IMG/VR virus record: IMGVR_UViG_3300031825_000024
Location: 1 to 42,913 of that record
DNA length: 42,913 nucleotides
Source: a virus
Direction: 5' to 3' (one strand)
Shown here: in pieces, positions 23,300 through 31,590 of the stretch
Numbering within the stretch: position 1 is the stretch's first letter
Layout of the letters: every line of letters starts with the position of its first letter
Made by a program: the position numbers and the translations under genes
Notes under the pieces: generated by a model
The model's input: the letters and a program-made list of their open reading frames with translations, nothing else
Databases searched by the model: none
What the model was told of the DNA's origin: nothing

Positions 23300-24331
23300 T
23301 CAAGTCAGCGGGATTCCCAAAGCCAACAGCGCTGCTTCCTGTGACGTGCGCGGCTCGGAAATCGCCTTCGTCGAGGCAGTTCCGGTGATCGGGCGGACTT
23401 CACGCGGTCGGGGGGTGAAACGGGCGAAGTCGGCGTCGACCTTCGCCGCGATGCCATTCAGCATCTTGACGACGGCCTCTTTCGACTGCGGAAACCCGTT
23501 CTCGTAGACCTCGACCTTGATGAGCTCGCCGAACCGTGACTGCTTCGACTGCCAATCCGGGTCCGTCCGCTTCCGACTTGCTTCCCAATCCGCCGCCGTG
23601 GTCTCCGACATCGTCTTCAGCTCGCGAAGCCTGGAGGCTTCCTGCTGAGACTCGCGTTCTTCCCGCTCGCGCGCCGCGGCCTCTTTGGCCCTCGTCGCAT
23701 CGGCTTCGGATCGAACGAGACGCTTCGCTTCCTCTTCCCCGATGTAGCCAAGGCGCACGCGCTCCTTGATGTCGTCGGGCAGAGTGCGGCCGGTCGTCTG
23801 CATCAACTGCTGGACGATCGGGATCAGCTTATCGAGCGCCGCTTCGGGGTTGGCCCCGTTGGCCAGGGCGGCCAACTCGACGGCCTCCGCGACCTGCGTC
23901 ATCGATATGCGGCTTGTGGCCGCGAACTCCTCGAGCGCCTCGAACTGCTGAGCCTTCGGCCGGATGGCCTCCAACTCGGTACGCAATTCGTGACGGTGCG
24001 AGAGGAGCTGCTGCATCCGCTCTTGCGTCTTCGGGCCATACTTCTTCAGCTCTTCGGGGGTGATTTCCCCCAATTCGGCTTTAGGAGCGGCTTCGGCCTC
24101 CTCGGCTTTCGCCTCGGCGCCTTCCTGGGTGTCAGCCGGATCGGATGGATCCTGCTCAGAGTCGGGCGAGCTCTCCTTTTCGGTCAGCTTCAGCGCCTCG
24201 AAGACGAGGTCCGAAGGCGACTTCTGTGCGCCCTGGTTTGCTTCCGTGGACGAATCGGAGGCGGTGCTTGCGTCCAGATTGGTGTCCGGCGAGATCAGTA
24301 CGCCGTCCTGCTCGGGTGACGATTCCGACAT
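23300..24331 (-). CDS. Scaffold / capsid assembly protein
   Basis: 343 aa, highly charged and mostly helical. The N-terminus is acidic and disordered (SPEQDGVLISPDTN...PSDLVFEALKLTEKESSPDS), the middle has ERMQQLLSHRHELRTELEAI, and a long EEEAKRLVRSEADATRAKEA coiled coil follows. The C-terminus is short and basic. These are classic scaffold features, and the gene lies between portal and major capsid genes. An AAGGAGA site precedes the ATG. It should be absent from mature virions if the call is right. Confidence 0.75.
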   Translation of the reverse strand: MSESSPEQDGVLISPDTNLDASTASDSSTEANQGAQKSPSDLVFEALKLTEKESSPDSEQDPSDPADTQEGAEAKAEEAEAAPKAELGEITPEELKKYGPKTQERMQQLLSHRHELRTELEAIRPKAQQFEALEEFAATSRISMTQVAEAVELAALANGANPEAALDKLIPIVQQLMQTTGRTLPDDIKERVRLGYIGEEEAKRLVRSEADATRAKEAAAREREERESQQEASRLRELKTMSETTAADWEASRKRTDPDWQSKQSRFGELIKVEVYENGFPQSKEAVVKMLNGIAAKVDADFARFTPRPREVRPITGTASTKAISEPRTSQEAALLALGIPLT

Positions 24332-24375
24332 TCACGTCTCCTTGCGAGCGGAATGTATTCTTCCGCGTCGGGCAT

Positions 24376-24404
24376 ATAGTCACAAAAGGAGACAACGACG
24401 TCAA
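24376..24404 (-). promoter_or_regulatory. Promoter of the scaffold-capsid genes with operator in the spacer
   Basis: On the minus strand: -35 TTGACG (24404-24399), 17-bp spacer, -10 GACTAT (24381-24376). The spacer holds TTGTCTCCTTTTG (24395-24383), matching the motif at 12 of 13 positions. The scaffold ATG is 45 nt downstream of the -10 with its own AAGGAGA site. The -35 overlaps the portal stop codon region. Confidence 0.65.
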
Positions 24405-26578
24405 GCGTTTCCTGCCGGGAAGGCCGGTTGCGGCCCTGCCTGCCTGCCGGGCTGCTGCGCGGCGTTCTGGCCGCCCTGCTGGCCCTGCGCGTTCGGGTCC
24501 GTCGCCGGGTCGCCGGTGCCTGCCTGGACGCCGCCCTTCGCCATCATCGAGTTGAGCGCGGTGATCGACGGGAGGCCCTCGACGAAGGCGTCTTCCGTGT
24601 CGATGTCGAGCAGTTCGAGATAGCGCTTGGCGAAGACGGCGGGATTCAGCCCCGGCATCTGGACGATGTACGGCATGCCGCGCTCGAGCTTTGCGAGCTC
24701 TGCCGCAGCATTCGGGCGGCCGCTGGAGCCGGCCTTGATTTCCAGCAGCAGATCCTGCGCGATCTCCTCGCGGCTGGTCTGCATGTCAGGCCAGACGGCG
24801 CCAGGCCCGACGATCTGCTGGACCGTCTCCTTCGACAGCTCGAGCATCATGAGCTGCCCGGTGCCGGCGGCGATGTCCGACAGCCATTCGTCCAGGTCGT
24901 CGACATTCTCGCTGAGCGAGACGGTGCGGCTCTGCTCGGCGATCGTGCTCTCCGTCGCGGTGCCGTCACTGGTTCCGCCAAGATTGGCCTCCTGCGCGCC
25001 GGAGACGCGTTGCATGTCCGAGAAGACCTGCTCGACCTCGTAGAGATTCGGGTCGATGTTGGCCTTCTCCAGCCGCTTGATGACGGCGGCCACATCCTCG
25101 CCCGCGCCCGTCTTGACCTCGATGACCTCGTGAGCTTTCGCACCCTGGAGTGCGGAGCGATCGGTCTTGTCGAGATGGCCTTTGCGAACGACGTAGTTCG
25201 GTGCCGCCGCGATGCAGTGCTCCCGCAGCGCCTCGCGCTTGCGGTTGTACTCGAACTGCAGATGGCGCATCAGCCAGACGTCGGAAGGCGGGTAGATGTC
25301 CTTCTCGTTCTCCGTCTCGTTGAAGACCAGGGGGTAGCCGGTGAAGAACCGTTCGATCTTGACGTCGGGTTCCGCCGGCTCCTTGAGGAAGTCGGGATAG
25401 CCCTCGCAGATCGTCAGGAACTGGCCGTTGCGCTTGTCCTGCACCTCGATGACGCGAGCCAGCCCCTTGCCGGTCTCATCGCCGGCGCTGCTCTTGGGCC
25501 GCTCGCCCTTCTCGTCGTCGCCGCGATCATCGCCCCTGAACTCGGTATAGCTGCCGCAGATGTCTACGCCATAGATGCTCTCGACCTCGTCGGGCGACAG
25601 CATGAACTCGTGAAACAGCGCTTGCGCGCCGAACAGCGTCTTTAGGTGCGTGCACTTCTCGTCGGGGTACATGTCCTTCGAGCGCGGCCAGTCGAAGACC
25701 GGCCCTTCGCGCACGATGATGGACTCCTTGCCTTGGAGCTGCTGGAGCAGCAGGCGCAGTTCCTCGACGCGCGCGCTGTCATCGCTGGTTTCGCCATCCT
25801 CGACCTCGCGGCCGAGCTGCTCCAGCCGCGCGATCTGCGTGGTTGTGTCGTCGATCTGCGCGCCGATCTCCGGCCGCGGCTCCAATTCGCGCTGGAAGAC
25901 CAGCTTGCACCAGGAGACCGAATTGACCTTCGTGCGCCGAATCGCCGCCTTGACCTGCTGCTTGAAGCCGCCGGACTGCTCGGTGGTGAAATAGTCCCAC
26001 AACAGCTCCTGCGTCTTGCCCATCCGGTCGATCATGTCGTTCTGCTCGCGAACGGCGGCGATCTCCTGGATCATCGCGACCGCGTTCGGATCGGGCTCCG
26101 GCGCCATCGGTGCGCCCGTCACCGGGTCCGTCGGACCGCCGGGCAACGGCATCCCGGTCATCGGATCCATGGGCGGCTGCGGATTCGCGGCCTCCATCGC
26201 CGCCTGGAGCGTATCCGAGCGGCCGTCCCAAAGCGTATACATCATGCGCTTCTTGCGCTTGGCGATGGCCTTTGGGTTCTTGGCATAGAGCTGTGCGACG
26301 GCCTGGTTGATATGCCGGACGATGATGGGGACGACATAATTGCCGGCCTTGACCCACTCTTCCGTCGCGCCCTCCGCGGCGAGCTGCTGACACTCGTCCA
26401 TGCGCTTGAACGCCGGCGCCCATTTCTTCCTGGCGCGCTTGGCACGCTTCAGCCACTCCGCGACGAGCGCGGCGCGAGCGGGATCGACCTCGGGCTTGGC
26501 GTCGTCCGAACGCTCTTTCGGCGCCATCGCGCCGTAAGCGGCGGGAGCCGGCTTCATGTCCAGGGTGTCGTCTACCAT
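24401..26578 (-). CDS. Portal protein
   Basis: 725 aa. Large portal of the podoviral type: N-terminal AKRARKKWAPAFKRMDECQQ, NYVVPIIVRHINQAVAQLYA, a clip/stem region (TKVNSVSWCKLVFQRELEPR; VWLMRHLQFEYNRKREALRE) and a C-terminal Gln/Gly-rich tail (AQGQQGGQNAAQQPGRQ). Its start overlaps the terminase end by 7 nt, the standard terL-portal order. It forms the dodecameric DNA entry channel and binds the terminase and the gp11-like adaptor. Confidence 0.85.
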   Translation of the reverse strand: MVDDTLDMKPAPAAYGAMAPKERSDDAKPEVDPARAALVAEWLKRAKRARKKWAPAFKRMDECQQLAAEGATEEWVKAGNYVVPIIVRHINQAVAQLYAKNPKAIAKRKKRMMYTLWDGRSDTLQAAMEAANPQPPMDPMTGMPLPGGPTDPVTGAPMAPEPDPNAVAMIQEIAAVREQNDMIDRMGKTQELLWDYFTTEQSGGFKQQVKAAIRRTKVNSVSWCKLVFQRELEPRPEIGAQIDDTTTQIARLEQLGREVEDGETSDDSARVEELRLLLQQLQGKESIIVREGPVFDWPRSKDMYPDEKCTHLKTLFGAQALFHEFMLSPDEVESIYGVDICGSYTEFRGDDRGDDEKGERPKSSAGDETGKGLARVIEVQDKRNGQFLTICEGYPDFLKEPAEPDVKIERFFTGYPLVFNETENEKDIYPPSDVWLMRHLQFEYNRKREALREHCIAAAPNYVVRKGHLDKTDRSALQGAKAHEVIEVKTGAGEDVAAVIKRLEKANIDPNLYEVEQVFSDMQRVSGAQEANLGGTSDGTATESTIAEQSRTVSLSENVDDLDEWLSDIAAGTGQLMMLELSKETVQQIVGPGAVWPDMQTSREEIAQDLLLEIKAGSSGRPNAAAELAKLERGMPYIVQMPGLNPAVFAKRYLELLDIDTEDAFVEGLPSITALNSMMAKGGVQAGTGDPATDPNAQGQQGGQNAAQQPGRQAGPQPAFPAGNA

Positions 26579-28212
26579 CCCGCCGCCCTCTTGGCTGTCA
26601 GCTTCCGGCGCTCGCTTTCGATCTTCGACTGGTTCAACAGCCAGCCGATCGAGCCTGTCGGCGCGTTATTTGTAGCAGATTTGTCGCCTGATTGCGACGG
26701 CTTGTATTGTTTCATCAGGCCCATGCCGATATGGGCGAGCCAGTCGACGAAGTCGTCATTCGCGCCGGCCGGGAACTTGAGCAGTTGGCTCTTGGCGTCC
26801 TCGAACCACGGTGCCGTGCGCGGGAAGCGCACCTTCTTCATCTGCATGCGGCCCTGGATCGAGCGCGCGCGCAGCGCCTTGTCCTTCGCCGGCGTGACCG
26901 CGTCGATCGGAACGTAGACGCGCTCCTCCTCCATCCGCTTTTGCAGGAACGGGCCGAACGACTTCGAGATAAGCTCCGACTCCATCCACCAGTAGGCGGG
27001 GTCGTTCGTCCGCATGTTGTGCAGGATTTCCTCGACCGTCCGGTCGGTCTGCATGCGGTCCCAAACGAGGTCCGGCAGGATCCAGATGTTGTCGTATCTG
27101 TCGACGCCGACGCAGCCGAGCACGGTGTAGTCTCGGCCCTGCTTGGTCGAAACGGCGTGGTCCGACGCCCCGTAGACCTCGAGCTCCGCACGCGGCGGCA
27201 GCTCCTCGATTTCATAGGGCACAATCCATTCACGGTGGAAGAAGTCGCCGTCGATCGCCGACGGGTTGCCCATGACCAGCGCCGAGAATGTGCGGGGCTC
27301 GGCCATCCGCCAGGGAACGTAGTGCGCGAGGCTCTTTTCCTCCTCCCACAGCGCCGTTACAGGCTTCGTGCCGAATGCGGCGACGATCTTCGGGTCCGTC
27401 TGGACCTTGAGCGTCAGACCGAGGCTCTTCGCCAAGGGCGCGTCGTAGATGACGCCGGGGATATTGAGGTACTGCCAGTCTTCCTTCAGGCCGGCGAAAC
27501 GCTTGTTGCGCTCCGGGTGATCCTCGTCGCAGAGTCGCCCGATCAGGTCGTCTTGCGACCATCTGGTGTGAATGATGACGATCGCGGTCCTGTTGCCACC
27601 GCGAGAATAGGCGACAGAGAAGAACCACGACCAGAGCTTCTCGCGGAATAGATCGCTCTGCGCGTCCTCATCGCCCTTCATCGGGTCGTCGATGAAGAAA
27701 TAATGCGCGCCGCGGCCGGTGATCGTGCCGCCGATGCCGACGAAGAAAATCTTGCCGCCGCGCGTCGTCGTCATCGACGTTTTCGACTGCGATCCGGTCT
27801 CGAGCACGGCTTGCGGGAAGCACTGCTGATACGCCGGCGAGTTCACGATCTTGCGGAACTCTTCGCCGAGTTCCGTCGCACGAGTCTCGTTGTACGTCGC
27901 GATGATGAGCTTCGCGCGCGGGTTGCGTCCGATGATCCACGCCAGGCCGTAGGTCGATAGATGCCAGGTTTTGCCGTGCTGTGGCGGAATTGCCACAGCA
28001 ACGCGCTTCATTTTACCTGACTCTACTTTCTCGACGATATCACAGAGAAGCCGCCCGTGTGCGGTGTCTTTGTACTCCGACAGGTCTGGATTATCTGGCT
28101 CGATCTCATCAGGAAGCAGGAGCTTCATAAAGCTGTAGAGGCTCTTCTGCGCGGCCTTCACCGCGATAAGCCGCTTGATGGTGTTGATTTGGGTATCGCT
28201 GACGGTGGTCAT
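26572..28212 (-). CDS. terL: Terminase large subunit
   Basis: 546 aa from the ATG at 28212, which overlaps the HNH gene stop (ATGA). ATPase: Walker A region VAIPPQHGKTWHLSTYGLAW, Walker B YFFIDDPMKGDED, and the coupling segment IHTRWSQDDLIGRL. The nuclease domain begins near YGASDHAVSTKQGRDYTVLG, with Asp residues expected to bind metal. It packages DNA into the prohead and cuts it. The small subunit is not adjacent; it lies 6.4 kb away at 34578-35075. Confidence 0.92.
   Translation of the reverse strand: MTTVSDTQINTIKRLIAVKAAQKSLYSFMKLLLPDEIEPDNPDLSEYKDTAHGRLLCDIVEKVESGKMKRVAVAIPPQHGKTWHLSTYGLAWIIGRNPRAKLIIATYNETRATELGEEFRKIVNSPAYQQCFPQAVLETGSQSKTSMTTTRGGKIFFVGIGGTITGRGAHYFFIDDPMKGDEDAQSDLFREKLWSWFFSVAYSRGGNRTAIVIIHTRWSQDDLIGRLCDEDHPERNKRFAGLKEDWQYLNIPGVIYDAPLAKSLGLTLKVQTDPKIVAAFGTKPVTALWEEEKSLAHYVPWRMAEPRTFSALVMGNPSAIDGDFFHREWIVPYEIEELPPRAELEVYGASDHAVSTKQGRDYTVLGCVGVDRYDNIWILPDLVWDRMQTDRTVEEILHNMRTNDPAYWWMESELISKSFGPFLQKRMEEERVYVPIDAVTPAKDKALRARSIQGRMQMKKVRFPRTAPWFEDAKSQLLKFPAGANDDFVDWLAHIGMGLMKQYKPSQSGDKSATNNAPTGSIGWLLNQSKIESERRKLTAKRAAGW
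26669..26697 (-). promoter_or_regulatory. Weak candidate promoter inside the terminase 3' end
   Basis: The motif copy TTGTCGCCTGATT (26681-26693 on the plus strand) lies in the spacer between a poor -35 (TCGCAA, 26697-26692) and -10 TACAAA (26674-26669) on the minus strand. It would drive the portal gene. The -35 is weak and the site is inside a coding region, so this is tentative. Confidence 0.3.
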
Positions 28213-28841
28213 GACCAAGCCATCTCCGCGAACTGCTCGGGAAATTTGTTCTGCTTGGAGATGTTTTCCGCTGCCGGCAGCACCTGGAGGTTCCATGGGA
28301 CGTGGCGCCCCGTGAAATTCTCACCCTTCAACGGGAAGATGTGGTCGACGTGGTGGAGGACGCCCTCCTTACTCCGTCGACGGGCTTCCTCATACAGAGC
28401 GCGGATCTCCGCCAGATGCGCTTCCGCTAGCCAATGTGGGGTCGCCCTTAGTTTGGTCGCCTTCCGAAGCATCTGGAGCGCCGTGAAGTGCGCGCGATGC
28501 TTGCGCTTATACGCCAGATGGCGCGCTCTTACGGCGTCGGCATTCTCTTCGAACCATCGCTGCGCGCCGGCCTTATTCTGCACCTCATTCCGCTCTTTCC
28601 ACGCCGCCGATGATGCGCGGACCTTTTCCCGGTTCGCGTTTTTGTAAGCGCGCATCCGCAGGATCTGCGCCTCCCGGTCGGCGTGATGCGCCTCAAGCGC
28701 TTTCTGGCGGCTGCACTCTGCGCATCCGTAGCTCGCCACCGAACGCCACGTGACGTGGCCTTTCGGGCACGCCTTGCCGGTGAAGTACCGCTTCTCGCCG
28801 AGGGCGAGCGCCTCTTCGCGGGTGAAGACCTCGCAGATCAT
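28209..28841 (-). CDS. HNH endonuclease
   Basis: 210 aa. N-terminal zinc-knuckle CPKGHVTWRSVASYGCAEC, a long basic helical middle, and a C-terminal HNH core: LHHVDHIFPLKGENFTGRHV, then WNLQVLPAAENISKQNKF, giving His-Asp-His, Asn and the second His/Asn of the fold. HNH proteins next to the large terminase are often required for terminase cutting and head morphogenesis. A free-standing homing nuclease is an alternative. It overlaps its neighbours by 4 nt on both sides, which favours a packaging role. Confidence 0.85.
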   Translation of the reverse strand: MICEVFTREEALALGEKRYFTGKACPKGHVTWRSVASYGCAECSRQKALEAHHADREAQILRMRAYKNANREKVRASSAAWKERNEVQNKAGAQRWFEENADAVRARHLAYKRKHRAHFTALQMLRKATKLRATPHWLAEAHLAEIRALYEEARRRSKEGVLHHVDHIFPLKGENFTGRHVPWNLQVLPAAENISKQNKFPEQFAEMAWS

Positions 28842-30073
28842 TCGCCGCCTCCGTCCGCCACCATCTCGGGGGTGATGACGTTACGCCCGACCTCGCCGCG
28901 CTTCGCGTGGTAGTAGATGACCTTCGCCGACCGGCCAGACAACCAGCCGCCATTGGCGGCGAATGCGTCAGGCGCCGCGAGCGTCTCGTGCTGCTCTACC
29001 TTCATCAGGTTTGTGGTCTTAAGCTCGTCAGCGTGCTTGTGGCCGAGATGCGCATAACTGAAACGCGTCCGGCCGTAGATTTCCCGGAACTTACCAGCGA
29101 AGACAGAATCAACGTCCGATACGCCTCTCCGGTGGCCATGATGCCAGAAGAGCGAGACATCCCCATGCTCCAGCACGCTATATGTGCCTGGAGTCGTATC
29201 GACCGTCACCCGCGGCTCGTCTTCGTAAAGCACGGCAAAGAGTTCGCGCAGCCAGACGCCGGAAACCGGATCGTGATTGGCGTCGGCCATGACGAGATGC
29301 ACTTCGGCGTGCTTTTCAAGCAGCATCCGAACGATGCGGCGAAGTACGCGGATAGCCACCCGAACCATTTTCGGGTAGCGGCTGTCCGCGTCGAGGACAT
29401 GCCCGTGCTCCGGCGTCACGCTCTTGAAGGAGTCGTGATGAAGGAAGTCCCCTAGCTGCGCGAGCACCGCGCGCCGTGACGGCGGGGAGCCGGCGATCGC
29501 CGCTCCGAACCAGTCTACCAGCAGCTTTTCTCCGATCGCCAGGTCGTAATCACCGCGGCCCGTCTCTTCATTCCACGCCATTGCGCCGAGGTGCGCGTCC
29601 GTGATCGTGTACTGGCTGAGCATCGCGCCCATGACATGCACGGGCGCCGCGACGGGCGCCTCCCGCGGCAACTCTTCCTTGAAGGCTTCGAACGCGGCGC
29701 GTAGCGCTTCGTACTGCGCCGTGCTGTCGCGATCAGTCTTCACCCATTTCTGGATGACCCGGTCCTCGCCATCGATCAGCGCCGAGACGCCCTTGACCGA
29801 ATGCCGTGCTGGCAGTTCGAAGACCTCGCCGGGCGCCTTTGTCTGCTTGACCCACGCGCCGTCTGGCGCGCGGCTCGAGATGCTCTTCGCGGCGAAGCCC
29901 GGCAGGATCGGCTCGTATCCCATCAGGCCCTGTTCGGCCGCGCGCTTGAGCCTGTTCTGGAGCGCCTGCCGCGAGAGCTTGAGCGCGGACGCCGCTGCGA
30001 CCTGAGAGCCATGCCGCTCGACAGCCTCGACCGCGGCCCTCAGTTTCTCGTCCGTCAGTGGTGGCGTCGGCAT
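28838..30073 (-). CDS. Calcineurin-like metallophosphoesterase with N-terminal helix-turn-helix
   Basis: 411 aa from the ATG overlapping the upstream stop (TGATG). Residues 1-45 (KLRAAVEAVERHGSQVAAAS, then ALKLSRQALQNRLKRAAEQG) look like a helix-turn-helix of the resolvase/recombinase type. The catalytic part shows TDAHLGAM, LGDFLHHDS, MADANHD, FWHHGHRRG and AHLGHKH, the metal-binding series of the metallophosphoesterase fold. Such genes often lie beside phage terminases and are annotated as oxidoreductase or phosphatase. DNA or nucleotide phosphodiesterase activity linked to packaging is plausible but unproven. Confidence 0.78.
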   Translation of the reverse strand: MPTPPLTDEKLRAAVEAVERHGSQVAAASALKLSRQALQNRLKRAAEQGLMGYEPILPGFAAKSISSRAPDGAWVKQTKAPGEVFELPARHSVKGVSALIDGEDRVIQKWVKTDRDSTAQYEALRAAFEAFKEELPREAPVAAPVHVMGAMLSQYTITDAHLGAMAWNEETGRGDYDLAIGEKLLVDWFGAAIAGSPPSRRAVLAQLGDFLHHDSFKSVTPEHGHVLDADSRYPKMVRVAIRVLRRIVRMLLEKHAEVHLVMADANHDPVSGVWLRELFAVLYEDEPRVTVDTTPGTYSVLEHGDVSLFWHHGHRRGVSDVDSVFAGKFREIYGRTRFSYAHLGHKHADELKTTNLMKVEQHETLAAPDAFAANGGWLSGRSAKVIYYHAKRGEVGRNVITPEMVADGGGE

Positions 30074-30399
30074 CAGATGTCGAGAGCCTTCTTGGCCCAT
30101 GCCAGCCCGAAACTGGCCGCGGCGCCGAAGAGGCTGCTGACGACGGCAACGCCTCCCATGATCCGGCTGCGATCGGAGTTGTAGCGCTGGACGCTCGGTT
30201 TCATCTCGGAGATGTCGCGCTTGGTTGCCGCTACGTCGTTCTTGAGTTGCCCGACATCGGACATCACAGAGTCCATCTTCGACTGCATGCGCGCCCTGTC
30301 GGCCGATGCAGCGACGTGCGTGTCGCTGAGCGCTTCGACCTTTCCGAGCAGCTCCCCGATCTTCAACGACACTTCATGGAGCTGGCCACTGCCTGTCAT
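30073..30399 (-). CDS. DUF1515-like coiled-coil membrane protein
   Basis: 108 aa. A helical coiled-coil part (LHEVSLKIGELLGKVEALSD ... MQSKMDSVMSDVGQLKNDVA) is followed by DISEMKPSVQRY and a C-terminal hydrophobic span (IMGGVAVVSSLFGAAASFGL). This matches DUF1515 proteins of Rhizobiales phages and XhlA-like membrane-associated proteins. A GTG four codons upstream is an alternative start. It heads the packaging operon. A role in lysis or membrane signalling is possible. Confidence 0.68.
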   Translation of the reverse strand: MTGSGQLHEVSLKIGELLGKVEALSDTHVAASADRARMQSKMDSVMSDVGQLKNDVAATKRDISEMKPSVQRYNSDRSRIMGGVAVVSSLFGAAASFGLAWAKKALDI

Positions 30400-30446
30400 C
30401 GGCCCGCCCACGCGCTCGGATTTGACGGTTCTGGTCGCATGGACGT

Positions 30447-30487
30447 TGTATCCTTTAGGTGCTGTCTCATCTTCCCATAAGGATACA
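30447..30487. repeat. Perfect 9-bp inverted repeat TGTATCCTT / AAGGATACA
   Basis: The arms are separated by 23 bp in the 202-bp gap between the DUF1515 gene and a small plus-strand gene. TTGACG at 30422-30427 with TTGTAT 18 bp later could be a plus-strand promoter overlapping the left arm. The site does not match the 13-bp motif, so a different regulator may bind here. Confidence 0.45.
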
Positions 30488-30601
30488 TTCAGGTCAAATT
30501 TTCAGAGGGTCGGAAGCGGCTCGCGCTCCGGCCTGTGGTGGCAAGTTGCCATGCCCGCGGGCGACGCCTAGAACTCCTCGGTCTGTCCTGGAGGAACGAA
30601 C

Positions 30602-30715
30602 TTGCTGAGAGCTCTCAACTTCGTCGGTATCGTCTCCGCCTGCGGCGGCGTCATCGTCCTTTGCGGGGTGGCGCTCGTCGTCGCCGCCGTGAAGCAGATG
30701 TGGCTACTGTTCTAG
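30602..30715 (+). CDS. 37-residue membrane peptide on the plus strand, TTG start
   Basis: TTG start preceded by GGAGG at seven nt. The product (MLRALNFVGIVSACGGVIVL, CGVALVVAAVKQMWLLF) is a single long hydrophobic span with strongly GC3-biased codons. It is the only plus-strand gene between 8 and 35 kb and converges on the frameshifted gene ending at 30704/30724. A small holin, antiholin or exclusion peptide is possible. The TTG start and short length limit confidence. Confidence 0.45.
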   Translation: MLRALNFVGIVSACGGVIVLCGVALVVAAVKQMWLLF

Positions 30716-31402
30716 CCGGGTCTTCAAAACTCGCCCGTCACCGCTTCGACCGCGGCGAGCAGCGCCGCAGGCGTCTCGGCCGCTGCCAGGCGCGGGTCGG
30801 CCGGCGCATTCCGCAACTGATCGCCCTTGGCGATGAGCGGCGCCGTATCGAGGCCACGCTGCTGCAGCCATTGCGTCGTCGGTCATGCCGGCGGGGAATT
30901 CGACCATGTCGCCGTTCGGAGCCTGGATCCTCTGGACGCTGTTGCTCGCCGAACCGGCCGGCGCCGACAGGATCGCCTTGATCTCATCGTCGGTGGCGTC
31001 GGCGGGAACCTGGATGCGCCTGCCCTCGAACTCGATCAAACGATCAGGCCGAGGGGCTGCAGGCGCGGTATTGCCGCGCGGCTTGTCGTAGAATTTCAGA
31101 ACACCGTGTTTCAGCGCCTCTTCGTCGGGCGCCACGAAGATGGTCTTCGCGCCATCCGGGCCGGTGACCTCGTACTTTCCCAAGCGGGATTTCGAGGGAA
31201 CGCCGCCCTGAGCAAGGGCCGGCCCGCCTCCAAAAAGCATCTCGCCCGCCTCCTGGAGGGCGGCGGCGTCTCCGTCTTCAGCACTGACATAATGACGAGA
31301 GCCATCCGGCCCGGTCAGTTCGTAGAGACCCAGCTTACGGGGCGGCTGGCCGACCGCCGGAAAGGCTTGCGGCTGGGATGCGTTGAGCAGTGGCTGTGAC
31401 AT
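30704..31402 (-). CDS. Multi-module GPDG-repeat protein, C-terminus frameshifted
   Basis: 232 codons from the ATG at 31402 (MSQPLLNASQPQAF). It contains four variants of one short module: LGLYELTGPDGSRHYVSAED, LGKYEVTGPDGAKTIFVAPD, DRLIEFEGRRIQVPADATDD and VQRIQAPNGDMVEFPAGMTD, each followed by a short helix. The third is nearly identical to the N-terminus of the 977-aa ejection protein. After DDAMAAA the open frame turns into Arg/Gly-rich non-coding-like sequence to 30704, while a neighbouring frame continues naturally (LQQRGLDTAPLIAKGDQLRN ... EAVTGEF) to a stop at 30724. A 1-nt indel near 30869 is likely, either real or a sequencing error. Confidence 0.65.
   Translation of the reverse strand: MSQPLLNASQPQAFPAVGQPPRKLGLYELTGPDGSRHYVSAEDGDAAALQEAGEMLFGGGPALAQGGVPSKSRLGKYEVTGPDGAKTIFVAPDEEALKHGVLKFYDKPRGNTAPAAPRPDRLIEFEGRRIQVPADATDDEIKAILSAPAGSASNSVQRIQAPNGDMVEFPAGMTDDAMAAAAWPRYGAAHRQGRSVAECAGRPAPGSGRDACGAARRGRSGDGRVLKTRLEQ
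30724..30872 (-). other. Out-of-frame C-terminal segment of the GPDG-module protein
   Basis: Read one base out of phase with the upstream frame, this segment gives LQQRGLDTAPLIAKGDQLRN, then ADPRLAAAETPAALLAAVEA and VTGEF before a stop at 30724-30726. This has normal phage-protein composition and completes the fourth module's helix (DDAM-LQQRGL). Skipping the single G after the ATG codon restores the frame. No canonical slippery heptamer is present. Confidence 0.6.
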
Positions 31403-31415
31403 TCGCTTCTGGTCC

Positions 31416-31586
31416 TCAGGATCGGCAAATCGAGCCCGAAATTGCCAGGCATGAGCTATCGAAGATCGGCCCCGACACGGCGCTCTGGCTGAAAATGTGC
31501 TGCGCGGCCGCCGGCAGGTCCGCTTCGCTCGGAACGTCGACCTCGTAGCGCGAGCCATCCGGTCCCGTAATCTCGAAGCGGGCCAT
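31416..31586 (-). CDS. 56-residue single-module GPDG protein
   Basis: MARFEITGPDGSRYEVDVPS, then EADLPAAAQHIFSQ, followed by a short tail with two cysteines (FDSSCLAISGSICRS). GAGGTGA precedes the ATG, and the tail fibre stop is 4 nt upstream. The first 33 residues are the same module as in the next gene (F/Y-E-I/L/V-T-GPDG-S/A). It may be a separate subunit or an accessory linked to the multi-module protein. No function is known to me. Confidence 0.6.
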   Translation of the reverse strand: MARFEITGPDGSRYEVDVPSEADLPAAAQHIFSQSAVSGPIFDSSCLAISGSICRS

Positions 31587-31590
31587 GTCG

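Noticed and set aside
21128-23344. 738-codon plus-strand open frame opposite the capsid genes
   Set aside because: It is antisense to the well-supported major capsid and capsid-region genes, its product is Arg/Gly/Val-rich low-quality sequence, and high GC content makes long antisense open frames common.
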